64,000 bases of DNA from assembly GCF_007677875.1 (NCBI RefSeq), contig NZ_VEDO01000010.1, positions 124,001 to 188,000 on the forward strand, in the 5' to 3' direction. The notes beneath the pieces were generated by a model, which saw only the letters and a program-made list of their open reading frames with translations, did not search any database and was not told where the DNA came from. Shown here piece by piece: positions 18,525 through 27,968 of this stretch. A program made the translations under genes and the position numbers. Origin of the DNA: Variovorax boronicumulans. Its GTDB lineage: Bacteria; Pseudomonadota; Gammaproteobacteria; Burkholderiales; Burkholderiaceae_C. Positions within the stretch are counted from its first letter, which is position 1, and each line of letters starts with the position of its first letter.

Positions 18525-19028
18525 ATGGCATCGAACCCCGCACTCGGCGAACAGGCACTGCAGCTGGACCACCAGCTGTGCTTCGCGCTGTATTCGGCCT
18601 CGCTGGCGATGACCAAGCTCTACAAGCCGCTGCTCGAGCCGCTGGGCCTCACCTACCCGCAGTACCTGACCATGCTGGTGCTGTGGGAAGAGGACGGCGC
18701 GATGGTCTCCACGCTGGGTGAGCGGCTGCGGCTGGATTCCGGCACGCTCACGCCCTTGCTCAAGCGGCTGGAGGCGGCCGGTCTCGTGCAGCGCGCGCGC
18801 GCCGCCGCGGACGAACGCCGCGTGCACGTGCACCTGACAGCGGCAGGCCGGGCCCTCAAGGCCCAGGCGCTGGACATCCCGGCTTGCGTGCTGCAGGCCA
18901 GCCAGTGCACGCTGGCCGAGATCTCCGAACTGACACAGCAGGTGCGTACGCTGCGCGACCGCATCGCCTCGGTTTCCGTTTCACCCCCAACCGCTTCGAC
19001 CGAAGCACTTTCCCAGGAGTCACCATGA
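18525..19028 (+). CDS. ohrR: OhrR, MarR-family organic hydroperoxide sensor repressor
   Basis: A 167-residue MarR-type winged-helix repressor. The peroxide-sensing cysteine C19 sits in the conserved LDHQLCFALYSAS, with the tyrosines of YPQYLTMLVLWEEDG that polarise it. C121 and C128 near the C terminus match the two-Cys OhrR class (as in Xanthomonas), so oxidation should form an intersubunit disulfide and release DNA. The wing and recognition helix are GTLTPLLKRLEAAGLVQRAR. The stop overlaps the ohr start by ATGA, and a strong dyad precedes the gene. Confidence 0.92.
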   Translation: MASNPALGEQALQLDHQLCFALYSASLAMTKLYKPLLEPLGLTYPQYLTMLVLWEEDGAMVSTLGERLRLDSGTLTPLLKRLEAAGLVQRARAAADERRVHVHLTAAGRALKAQALDIPACVLQASQCTLAEISELTQQVRTLRDRIASVSVSPPTASTEALSQESP

Positions 19029-19447
19029 CCACCACGCTCGACAAGGTTCTGTACACCGCCCAATCCCACACCACGGGCGGCCGCGATGGCGGCGCCGGCA
19101 AGTCGTCCGACGGCAAGCTGGACGTCAAGCTGAGCTCGCCCGGCACCTCGGGCACCGGCACCAACCCCGAGCAGCTGTTCGCCATCGGCTACTCGGCCTG
19201 CTTCATCGGCGCCATGAAGGCGGTGGGCGGCATGAAGAAGATCACCGTGCCGGCCGACGTGGCCGTGGATGCCGAAGTCGACCTGGGCCCGACCGCCAAG
19301 GGCTACGGCATCGCCGTGCGCATGAAGGTCTCGCTGCCCGGCATGGACCGCACCGCCGCCCAGGAACTGGTCGATGCGGCCCACCAGGTCTGCCCGTACT
19401 CCAACGCCACGCGCGGCAACATCCCGGTCGAGATCACGCTGGTCTGA
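19025..19447 (+). CDS. ohr: Organic hydroperoxide resistance protein (peroxidase)
   Basis: A 140-residue thiol peroxidase of the Ohr/OsmC family that reduces organic hydroperoxides with lipoyl or dithiol electrons. The two catalytic cysteines are C59 in YSACFIGAMK and C123 in the diagnostic VCPYSNATRGN motif; LYTAQSHTTGGRDG at the N terminus carries the conserved Arg. It is cotranscribed with its repressor gene ohrR through a 4-bp overlap. Confidence 0.95.
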   Translation: MTTTLDKVLYTAQSHTTGGRDGGAGKSSDGKLDVKLSSPGTSGTGTNPEQLFAIGYSACFIGAMKAVGGMKKITVPADVAVDAEVDLGPTAKGYGIAVRMKVSLPGMDRTAAQELVDAAHQVCPYSNATRGNIPVEITLV

Positions 19448-19497
19448 CGCCGGCAGGGCATCCGCCAGTGCGGCGGGTGCCCGGCGACAATCGCGCG

Positions 19498-20544
19498 ATG
19501 TCTTCCGACACCCTCTTCACGGACGCATCGCGCCACCCCTACGACAGCCTCACGCCCGACCGCGTGCTCGACGCGCTGGACAGCATCGGCCTGGTCGGCG
19601 ACGGCCGGCTCATGGCGCTGAGCTCCTACGAGAACCGGGTCTACCAGGTGCAGCTGCAGAGCGCGCCCGCGGGCGTGCCCGAGACCGTGGTCGCCAAGTT
19701 CTACCGACCCGGCCGCTGGAGCGAGGCGCAGATCCTCGAGGAGCACGCCTTCGCCGCCGAGCTGGAGCAGGCCGAGGTGCCCGCTGTGGGGCCGCTGGCC
19801 ATTGCCGGCGCGACGCTGCACCGCTTCGAGGACTTCTGGTTCGCCGTGAGCCCACGCCGCGGCGGCCGCACGCCCGAGCTCGACGATTTCGAGGTGCTGG
19901 AATGGATCGGCCGCTTCCTCGCCCGCATTCACAGCGTGGGCGCGACGCGGCCCTTCGTGGAGCGGCCCACGCTGGACCTGCAGAGCTTCGGCACCGCGTC
20001 CAGGGACTGGCTGCTGGCGCACCACATGGTGCCGCTGGACGTGCAGGCCGACTGGGAGCGCGTCTGCACCGAAGCGCTGCAACGCGTCGAGGCCAGTGCC
20101 TTGCTGCAGGTCGGCCAGGCCGGCGGCATTGCCAGCCTGCGCCTGCATGGCGACTGCCACCCCGGCAACATCCTGTGGACGCCGACCGACCGCCCGGGCG
20201 GGGGGCCGCACTTCGTCGACCTGGACGATGCGCGCATGGGCCCTGCGGTGCAGGATCTCTGGATGCTGCTGTCGGGGGACCGCAAGCAGCGCACGCTGCA
20301 GCTGTCGGGCCTTCTGGACGGTTACGAGCAATTCCGGGAGTTCGACCGGCGCGAACTGGCGCTGATCGAGCCGCTTCGCACGCTGCGGTTGATCCACTAC
20401 AGCGCCTGGCTCGCGCGGCGCTGGAGCGATCCGAGTTTTCCGGCGAATTTCCCGTGGTTCGGCAGCAGCGACTACTGGCAGGGCCAGGTGGTGCTGCTGC
20501 AGGACCAGATCGAGGCGATGGACGAGGCGCCGCTGAGCGCCTGA
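19498..20544 (+). CDS. srkA: Stress response serine/threonine kinase SrkA (YihE)
   Basis: A 348-residue kinase of the aminoglycoside-phosphotransferase-like SrkA family, linked in E. coli to survival during Cpx-type envelope stress. The ATP region is MALSSYENRVYQVQL, the catalytic loop is LHGDCHPGNILWT and the metal-binding Asp motif is FVDLDDARMGPAVQDLWMLLSG. The C terminus (PWFGSSDYWQGQVVLLQDQIE) is family-specific. I chose ATG 19498, preceded by GACAAT at 19486-19491. It converges with the lipoprotein gene, 11 bp apart. Confidence 0.93.
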   Translation: MSSDTLFTDASRHPYDSLTPDRVLDALDSIGLVGDGRLMALSSYENRVYQVQLQSAPAGVPETVVAKFYRPGRWSEAQILEEHAFAAELEQAEVPAVGPLAIAGATLHRFEDFWFAVSPRRGGRTPELDDFEVLEWIGRFLARIHSVGATRPFVERPTLDLQSFGTASRDWLLAHHMVPLDVQADWERVCTEALQRVEASALLQVGQAGGIASLRLHGDCHPGNILWTPTDRPGGGPHFVDLDDARMGPAVQDLWMLLSGDRKQRTLQLSGLLDGYEQFREFDRRELALIEPLRTLRLIHYSAWLARRWSDPSFPANFPWFGSSDYWQGQVVLLQDQIEAMDEAPLSA

Positions 20545-20555
20545 GCGCACGGGGG

Positions 20556-20927
20556 CTATGGGCCGCCGACGTTGTCGGCGTTGGTGTTGGCCGGCGGCGC
20601 CCGGCGAGGGTCCTTGGGGTCGTAGATCACGGTGCCGGTGCCCACGCCGGCGCCCACACGTGCGCCGCTGTTGCCCACACCCGTGCTGACGCCCACGCCC
20701 GCACCGGCCGACACCTGGCCGCGCTGGTTGACGCCCACGCCCACGCCGACCGGCCCGACACCGGTGCCCACGCCGACGTTGACATTGCCGCCCGAGCCCA
20801 CGCCCACGCCGAGCGAGACCCCCGGAAACACCGGCACGCTGACCCCCACGCCGGCCGCGCAGCCGCCCAGCAGAACAGCGCAGGCCAGCGCGGCAGGGAC
20901 GGTGGAACGGCGGATGGCGTGGGTCAT
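20556..20927 (-). CDS. Gly/Val-repeat outer-membrane-type lipoprotein
   Basis: A 123-residue predicted lipoprotein. The signal peptide ends in the lipobox LLGGC, and a +2 alanine favours outer-membrane sorting. The mature part is an alternating Gly-Val/Ala repeat (GVGVGVN, GAGVGVSTGVG, GAGVGTGTV) of about 75 residues, then a polar tail with PKDPRRAPP. Such low-complexity alternation may form a beta structure or a glycine-zipper; I know of no assigned function. It follows htpG by 14 bp on the same strand. The Thr-Pro-rich frame on the other strand is only its antisense. Confidence 0.7.
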   Translation of the reverse strand: MTHAIRRSTVPAALACAVLLGGCAAGVGVSVPVFPGVSLGVGVGSGGNVNVGVGTGVGPVGVGVGVNQRGQVSAGAGVGVSTGVGNSGARVGAGVGTGTVIYDPKDPRRAPPANTNADNVGGP

Positions 20928-20941
20928 GCGGGCTTGGACCT

Positions 20942-22978
<2,037 letters not shown>

Positions 22979-23031
22979 GTCTTTGTCGATGTCAGGTCAG
23001 GCGCCCTGGCGGCACGCCGGGCAGGGCCGCA

Positions 23032-23058
23032 ATTATGGGCGGCGTAAAAGTCTTCAAG
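23032..23058 (-). promoter_or_regulatory. Sigma32 (heat-shock) promoter of htpG
   Basis: On the minus strand CTTGAA, a 13-bp spacer and CCCATAAT match the RpoH consensus (CTTGAA, then CCCCATnT). The -10 end lies 54 bp before the htpG ATG. Heat-shock control of htpG is expected from the family. Confidence 0.75.
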
Positions 23059-23091
23059 TCCGTGAAGTAGTTCGTGGTGGAACGCCAACTC

Positions 23092-23135
23092 GTTACAAAC
23101 TGCGATGGCGCAGTTACAAATTGTGTGCAATGGCG
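23092..23135 (+). promoter_or_regulatory. Tandem direct repeats upstream of aqpZ
   Basis: GTTACAAACTGCG starts at 23092 and GTTACAAATTGTG starts at 23113, exactly 21 bp apart, that is two helical turns on one DNA face. Both are followed by a TGGCG. They lie 62-105 bp upstream of the aqpZ ATG. The regulator is unknown; OmpR-family proteins bind such tandem sites, and an osmotic input would suit an aquaporin. Confidence 0.5.
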
Positions 23136-23196
23136 TGTCGAAAATTTTCTCCCCGTGCGTGTGCACAGCATCCACCCTTCAAGAAAGATCAAACAG

Positions 23197-23892
23197 ATGG
23201 ACAGCAATATCAAGAAATGGACGGCCGAGTTCCTTGGCACGTTCTGGCTCACCTTCGGCGGCTGCGGCAGTGCGGTGCTCGCGGCCGCATTCCCGCAGGT
23301 CGGCATCGGCCTGTTGGGCGTATCGCTCGCCTTCGGCCTGACGGTGTTGACCGGTGCCTACGCGTTTGGGCCGATCTCGGGCGGTCACTTCAACCCGGCC
23401 GTGTCGGTGGGTCTGGCCGTCGGCGGCCGCTTCCGCTGGGCCGAGCTGCCAGGCTATGTGGCGGCCCAGGTGCTGGGCGCCGTCGCCGCCGCTGGCGTGC
23501 TGTACCTGATCGCCACGGGCAAGCCGGGCTTTGAGGTCGGCGGCTTCGCGAGCAACGGCTTCGGCGAGCTCTCGCCCGGCAAATACAGCATGACGGCGGT
23601 GCTGATCGCCGAGGTGGTGCTGACGGCCGTGTTCCTGCTCGTCATCCTGGGCAGCACGGCCAAGCGTGCGCAGGGCGGCTTCGCTGGCCTGTCCATCGGC
23701 CTGTGCCTCACGCTCATCCACTTGGTCTCGATCCCGGTGTCCAACACCTCGGTCAACCCGGCGCGCAGCACGGGCCCAGCGCTGTTCGCCAGCACCGGCG
23801 CTGTCGACCAGCTCTGGCTGTTCTGGGTGGCGCCCATCGTCGGCGCCGTGCTGGGCGCGCTGATCTACCAGGCTGTGCTCAGCGACGAATAG
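23197..23892 (+). CDS. aqpZ: Aquaporin Z
   Basis: A 231-residue water channel with six transmembrane helices and both half-helix motifs: SGGHFNPAV after helix 2 and [13 protein letters not shown] after helix 5. [22 protein letters not shown] at the N terminus and the short loops are as in E. coli AqpZ. I chose ATG 23197 ([16 protein letters not shown]); an upstream in-frame start adds 41 unlike residues that cover the promoter repeats. A composite hairpin element follows the stop. Confidence 0.95.
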   Translation: MDSNIKKWTAEFLGTFWLTFGGCGSAVLAAAFPQVGIGLLGVSLAFGLTVLTGAYAFGPISGGHFNPAVSVGLAVGGRFRWAELPGYVAAQVLGAVAAAGVLYLIATGKPGFEVGGFASNGFGELSPGKYSMTAVLIAEVVLTAVFLLVILGSTAKRAQGGFAGLSIGLCLTLIHLVSIPVSNTSVNPARSTGPALFASTGAVDQLWLFWVAPIVGAVLGALIYQAVLSDE

Positions 23893-23899
23893 AGAGCAT

Positions 23900-23948
23900 C
23901 CCCCCAAGCGGCTGCGCCGCTCCCCCCTTCTGCTGCGCGAAGGGGGGC
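23900..23948. repeat. Composite hairpin intergenic repeat, possible bidirectional terminator
   Basis: Two adjacent perfect hairpins: AGCGGC-tgc-GCCGCT (23907-23921) and CCCCCCTTC-loop-GAAGGGGGG (23922-23947), next to a run of C at 23900-23905. From memory this resembles the multicopy intergenic hairpins found in many Comamonadaceae genomes. It sits between the convergent aqpZ and pseudouridine synthase genes, so it may end transcription from both sides. Nothing else is evident up to 24036. Confidence 0.55.
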
Positions 23949-24036
23949 ACATCCAGCGGTCTGGCAAAGCCAGCCCCGCGGATGTCGCTGGCATCGCCTG
24001 CTCCGCGGCGTTTCGACCCCGCCGGATCGACCGGAC

Positions 24037-24873
24037 CTAAAACTGCTCGCCGGGGGCCAGGTAGCGCCATTGCCCCGGCGGCAGGCGGCCCAACAGCACC
24101 CGCCCCATGCGGATGCGTTTCAAGCCCACGACCTTGAGGCCGACCTGCTCACACATCCGGCGAATCTGCCGCTTCTTGCCCTCGGTCAGCACGAAACGCA
24201 GCTGTTCGGCGTTTTCCCACTCCACCACCGCAGGCTTGAGCGGTTTGCCGTCCAGCGACAGCCCGTGCCGCAGCCGGGCCAACTGGGCTGCGGGAAAGGC
24301 GGCGCGCACGTCCTGGGCCAGATCGCCCCACTGCACGCGCACGAGGTATTCCTTCTCCATGCGGCTGTCTTCGCCGATCAGCTGGCGCGCGACGCGGCCG
24401 TCCTGCGTGAGCACCAACAGGCCCACGGAGTCGATGTCCAGCCGGCCCGCGGGCGCCAGCCCCCGCAGCTGCGCAGGGCTGAAGCGGATCGGCGCGCGGT
24501 CCTCGGCCCAGCGGTTCTGGGCCGTGATGAGCGTGACGGCCGGCGCATGGCCGTCTTCGGCCTGGCCGCTGACATAGCCCACGGGCTTGTGCAGCAGGAT
24601 GGTCACCTGGCGCGCCTGCTGGCCCTGGGCCGCGCGTTCCACGGTGATGCGGTCTGCGGCCGTGACCTTCTGGCCCATGGTGGCGGGCTGGCCGTTCACG
24701 CGCACCCAGCCCCGTTCGATCCAGTCGTCGGCCTCGCGGCGCGAACACAGGCCCTGGTCGGCCATGCGCTTGTTCAGGCGTACCGGCTCGGATGGGCCGC
24801 TGACAGGGGCGGCCGCTACGGCCTTGGGAATGCGGCGGATCGCCGGTGGAGAGAGGGGCTTGGGAGCGTTCAT
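24037..24873 (-). CDS. rluF: 23S rRNA pseudouridine synthase, RluF-like (RsuA family)
   Basis: A 278-residue RNA-modifying enzyme. An N-terminal tail is followed by an S4 RNA-binding domain ([31 protein letters not shown]) and the RsuA-type catalytic domain with [17 protein letters not shown], whose Asp is the nucleophile, plus [30 protein letters not shown]. The [10 protein letters not shown] motif points to the RluF subgroup (U2604 of 23S rRNA in E. coli); RluB/RluE-type specificity is the alternative. It converges with aqpZ. Confidence 0.85.
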   Translation of the reverse strand: MNAPKPLSPPAIRRIPKAVAAAPVSGPSEPVRLNKRMADQGLCSRREADDWIERGWVRVNGQPATMGQKVTAADRITVERAAQGQQARQVTILLHKPVGYVSGQAEDGHAPAVTLITAQNRWAEDRAPIRFSPAQLRGLAPAGRLDIDSVGLLVLTQDGRVARQLIGEDSRMEKEYLVRVQWGDLAQDVRAAFPAAQLARLRHGLSLDGKPLKPAVVEWENAEQLRFVLTEGKKRQIRRMCEQVGLKVVGLKRIRMGRVLLGRLPPGQWRYLAPGEQF

Positions 24874-25259
24874 GCGAAAGGCCGGCGCGGGCGCTGCGGG
24901 CGGCGGCGCAGTCTACGCCAGGCCTTGGCCGCAAGGGTCTTGCACCCGGAAGGCCGACGATGGGGCGCGTGCACGCTAAAATCGCTGCCCTCGCCACGCG
25001 GCAGCTTGCCGATGCGGCGAACGGGTCCGGCGCCATGCGCCCCTGGACCTGCCTCTGACCGGCTGGCTGCGCCGATCGCCAGTTTGCCGATTCCCTGCGA
25101 GCGGCGAACGCCCGGGCCGGCGCTTTCCATCTTTCCGTCCCAACTGTTGCCAGGCGGCCAGCCGTCTGGCGTGTGCGTCTGGCCGATGGCAGCCGGGCCA
25201 TGTGATGAACCGAAGGCCGTGCCTGTCGCAACCAGCTCGGCCACTGCGAGGAGCTTTGT
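24874..25259 (+). promoter_or_regulatory. Long leader/intergenic region upstream of infA
   Basis: This 386-bp gap has no convincing gene. A TAAAAT -10 element lies at 24977-24982 with no good -35. If used, it gives a leader of about 270 nt before the IF-1 gene, unusually long for this window. The leader is GC-rich with several short inverted stretches, and the start codon is preceded by GAGGAGC. The gap also holds the promoter of the leftward pseudouridine synthase gene. Confidence 0.4.
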
Positions 25260-25511
25260 ATGAGCAAGGAAGAACTGATTGAAATGCGCGGCAAGGTCGA
25301 CGAGGTCCTGCCCGACTCGCGCTTCCGCGTGACGCTGGAAAACGGCCACCAGCTCGTTGCCTACACCGGCGGCAAGATGCGCAAGCACCGCATCCGCATC
25401 CTGGCCGGCGACAACGTGTCGCTGGAGCTGTCGCCCTACGACCTGACCAAGGGCCGCATCACTTTCCGCCACCTGGAGACGCGCGGCCCCGCGCCCACCC
25501 CGCGGCGCTGA
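25260..25511 (+). CDS. infA: Translation initiation factor IF-1
   Basis: An 83-residue S1/OB-fold protein that occupies the ribosomal A site during initiation. [50 protein letters not shown] covers the fold. The last 15 residues ([13 protein letters not shown]) replace the short end of classical 72-residue IF-1. Betaproteobacteria usually carry two IF-1 genes, one in the ribosomal operon; this lone copy is probably the paralog, and a stress or cold role has been proposed for such copies. The AGGAG ribosome-binding site is strong. Confidence 0.93.
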   Translation: MSKEELIEMRGKVDEVLPDSRFRVTLENGHQLVAYTGGKMRKHRIRILAGDNVSLELSPYDLTKGRITFRHLETRGPAPTPRR

Positions 25512-25535
25512 TCGGGTGACAAAAACGTCAGGGCG

Positions 25536-25557
25536 TGTTCCATAAATGGCCGGAACA
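25536..25557 (+). other. Inverted repeat between infA and pilA
   Basis: TGTTCC and GGAACA are perfect arms separated by 10 bp, 25 bp after the infA stop and about 80 bp upstream of the sigma54 promoter. It may be a weak terminator for infA or an activator site for pilA at the distance typical of an NtrC-type activator such as PilR. Confidence 0.3.
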
Positions 25558-25637
25558 TGCGGGCCTGACATCCGTTTTTGGGTGGAAAAGCGAGAAAAAT
25601 GTCGCAATCCACAGGACGAGGGGCAGCGATTCGGAAC

Positions 25638-25653
25638 TGGCACGCAACCTGCA
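25638..25653 (+). promoter_or_regulatory. Sigma54 promoter of pilA
   Basis: TGGCACGCAACCTGCA matches the -24/-12 consensus (TGGCACG-N4-TTGCA) with one mismatch, and the GG-to-GC spacing is the required 12 bp. It predicts a transcript start near 25664 and a 34-nt leader. RpoN/PilR control of the major pilin is well established in Pseudomonas and related bacteria. Confidence 0.8.
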
Positions 25654-25697
25654 CAGAAGTGCCGGTTGTCTCATCCACCAGTTTCGAGGAGTTCCGA

Positions 25698-26201
25698 ATG
25701 AAGCGTTCCATGCGCACCCTGCAGAAGGGTTTCACCCTGATCGAACTGATGATCGTGGTCGCGATCATCGGCATCTTGGCGGCGGTGGCGCTGCCGGCGT
25801 ATCAGGATTACACGGCGCGGGCAAAGATTTCGGAGGCGATTCTGGCGGGCTCGACGTGCCGGACGAGCATCACGGAAGCAATCCAGTCCGGGGCGTCGGG
25901 CACGACGGTGGCAGACAACGGTTGGGGCTGCGAGGTCAGCACGGGATCCGGTTCGCGTTACGTGCAGTCTGTGACGACGACTGGCTCGGCGACTGGTGCC
26001 GTTGTCACGGTCACGACCCAAGGCATCGCGAACGGGGCGAATGGCACGATCCGCTTGGTGCCGTGCACAAACGCTGCAACCAATTTCGCGGGCTGCACGG
26101 CGCCCACGTGGGGCCAGCAGATCAGCACGTGGCTCTGCGGGCCTGGTGCGACGAACCCGGTGCAGGCCAAGTTTCTTCCCGGCTCGTGCCGCACGACCTG
26201 A
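25698..26201 (+). CDS. pilA: Type IV major pilin
   Basis: A 167-residue prepilin. The leader [11 protein letters not shown] is cut by PilD before F12, and the mature N terminus [27 protein letters not shown] is canonical, with Glu5 for assembly. The globular domain has a C-terminal disulfide loop (C in WLCGPGA to C in PGSCRTT) and extra cysteines. I chose ATG 25698 with GAGGAG six bases upstream; the frame upstream is leader RNA. It has a sigma54 promoter and is followed by a terminator and by a PglL-like glycan ligase gene, suggesting a glycosylated pilin. Confidence 0.95.
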   Translation: MKRSMRTLQKGFTLIELMIVVAIIGILAAVALPAYQDYTARAKISEAILAGSTCRTSITEAIQSGASGTTVADNGWGCEVSTGSGSRYVQSVTTTGSATGAVVTVTTQGIANGANGTIRLVPCTNAATNFAGCTAPTWGQQISTWLCGPGATNPVQAKFLPGSCRTT

Positions 26202-26225
26202 TCTCCACGCATCCGTCACGGAAAG

Positions 26226-26247
26226 AAGCGACTTCGGTCGCTTTTTT
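26226..26247 (+). terminator. Intrinsic terminator after pilA, abutting the next start codon
   Basis: AAGCGAC and GTCGCTT form a perfect 7-bp stem around a UUCG tetraloop, extended by A/U pairs, and followed by a run of six T. It begins 24 bp after the pilA stop and ends two bases before the ATG (26249) of the ligase gene. Ligase expression must then come from read-through or an unseen promoter. Confidence 0.85.
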
Positions 26248-26248
26248 C

Positions 26249-27913
26249 ATGTTGGCTGACCGGTTCAGTGCCTTCGGGCTGCTGCTGTTCGGGCTCTCAT
26301 GGCTCGCGTACGACCACTACCGACCCTGGGTCAACTTCCATTCCGAGGCGCTCGCCTGTGCCGGTGCCCTGTTGTTGCTGATCGGTCAGGCGGTCAGCAA
26401 GCCGGCATTGCGGGATAGCCCGCGTGTCGTGCGGTGGGTCCTGTTGGCGGCCTTCCTGCCGTGGGTATGGTGGGCAGTTGGCATCGGCCTGTACGCCAGC
26501 GATGCACTCGTGGTGTCGCTGTACCTGCTGGCGCTGGCAGCCATGGTCATCGTGGGATGGTCCTGGGTTGCATCGGGGTCCAGGTGGGTGGATGCGCTGG
26601 CCGGAACACTTGCGCTTTCCGCAGCCGTGTCCGGCCTCATCGGCCTGCTGCAATGGCTGCAGATGACCTTGCCGTTCGGCATGTACATGGTCCAGGCGGA
26701 TCTCGCAGACCGGGCCCTGGGCAACATGGGACAACCCAACCAGCTCGGCACTTTTCTGCTGATGGGCATGGCCGGTCTCGTGCACCTGTTCGAGACGCGC
26801 AAGCTGGGCCGGCTCGCGTTCGCGGTCTGTATCGCGTTCTTGACGATCCCGCTGGTGCTCACCCAGTCGCGGGCGGCGCTGCTGAGCGTTGCCGTGGTCA
26901 CGGTATTTCTGGCGTTCAAGGCTGAACGGCTGCGTCGTTGGCCGCTAGCCGCGTGGGCTATCACTGTCTTCGCGCTGACCGCGGCGATGCCGGCGATCTC
27001 GGAATTCTTCATGCTGGGCGCTGGGCGCGATGCGGAATCGCTGGCGCGCACCCAGGAGCGGATCGAAATCTGGCGCCAGATGATCGCGGCTATTGCGCGG
27101 TCTCCGTGGTGGGGGTACGGATGGAACCAGACGCCCACCGCGCATGCGGCGGGCGCGTTGGACGTTCCTGGTTCCCTGACCTACGGCTATGCGCACAACG
27201 TGGTGCTGGATCTGATGGCCTGGACGGGCGTGCCGATCGGGCTGCTGCTCGTGGCACTGGTCGGCTGGTGGTTGGTGTCCCGTGCCGCGGCTGCGACAGC
27301 GCCTACGGCTGTGGCGGCGTTCGCCGGGTTGCTGCCGGTAGCGGTGCACAGCCAGGTGGAGTTCCCGTTCGCCTACGCGTACTTCCTGGTGGCCGTCGGC
27401 CTGCTGGCTGGCATTGTGGAAGCGCATCATCCCTGCGCGCATGCGCGAGCGATCCCCGTTGCGCGGCGCTGGCTTGTCGTTCTGGTGATTCCATGGACGG
27501 TGGCTGGTGTCTGGACCTGCCATGAGTACCTGCGAGTGGAAGAAGACTTTCGCATCGTGCGCTTCGAGAATCTTCGGATCGGGCAGACACCGTCCGCATA
27601 CGAGGTCCCCGAGATCCGCGTGCTGACGCACCTGGGAGAAATGCTTCATGCCGCACGTGTCCGGCCGGCGCCGGGCATGACGGCGATGGAGATCGAGCGT
27701 CTCCGCCAGGTTGCCTTGCGGTTTCCGTGGGGAGCCCTGCATCTGCGATATGCGTATGCGCTTGCGCTGAACGGCGATCCGCAAGGCGCTGCGCAGCAAC
27801 TGCGCGTCGTGCACGGCATGTTCGGCGAGCAGTACTTCAGCGCGGCAAAGCAAGAACTGCTCGAACTGCAGCAGCGCCATCCCGAGGTGTCTGCGGTGCT
27901 TGCGCTCTTGTGA
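26249..27913 (+). CDS. PglL-like O-oligosaccharyltransferase / Wzy-family ligase
   Basis: A 554-residue inner-membrane protein with about ten hydrophobic helices, followed by a periplasmic C-terminal part. LGNMGQPNQLGTFLLMGMAGLVHLF is the PglL_A/O-ligase motif, LTQSRAALLSV and GYGWNQTP-AYGYAHNVVLDLMAWTGVP are Wzy_C features, and the end (LRYAYALALNGDPQGAAQQLR) is the PglL C-terminal domain. It likely transfers a lipid-linked glycan to proteins; the pilin encoded just upstream is the obvious acceptor. No ribosome-binding site is visible, because the ATG directly follows the terminator U-run. GC at third positions looks lower than in neighbouring genes. Confidence 0.82.
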   Translation: MLADRFSAFGLLLFGLSWLAYDHYRPWVNFHSEALACAGALLLLIGQAVSKPALRDSPRVVRWVLLAAFLPWVWWAVGIGLYASDALVVSLYLLALAAMVIVGWSWVASGSRWVDALAGTLALSAAVSGLIGLLQWLQMTLPFGMYMVQADLADRALGNMGQPNQLGTFLLMGMAGLVHLFETRKLGRLAFAVCIAFLTIPLVLTQSRAALLSVAVVTVFLAFKAERLRRWPLAAWAITVFALTAAMPAISEFFMLGAGRDAESLARTQERIEIWRQMIAAIARSPWWGYGWNQTPTAHAAGALDVPGSLTYGYAHNVVLDLMAWTGVPIGLLLVALVGWWLVSRAAAATAPTAVAAFAGLLPVAVHSQVEFPFAYAYFLVAVGLLAGIVEAHHPCAHARAIPVARRWLVVLVIPWTVAGVWTCHEYLRVEEDFRIVRFENLRIGQTPSAYEVPEIRVLTHLGEMLHAARVRPAPGMTAMEIERLRQVALRFPWGALHLRYAYALALNGDPQGAAQQLRVVHGMFGEQYFSAAKQELLELQQRHPEVSAVLALL

Positions 27914-27968
27914 AAGGTATGCGCACCGAGATGCTCGACGTTTGACAAGGCACCGGAAGCGACCTGTT

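Noticed and set aside
24940-24982. A -35/-10 pair (TTGCAC with TAAAAT) for infA
   Set aside because: The spacer would be 31 bp, too long for a normal promoter; only the -10 is kept as a weak candidate.
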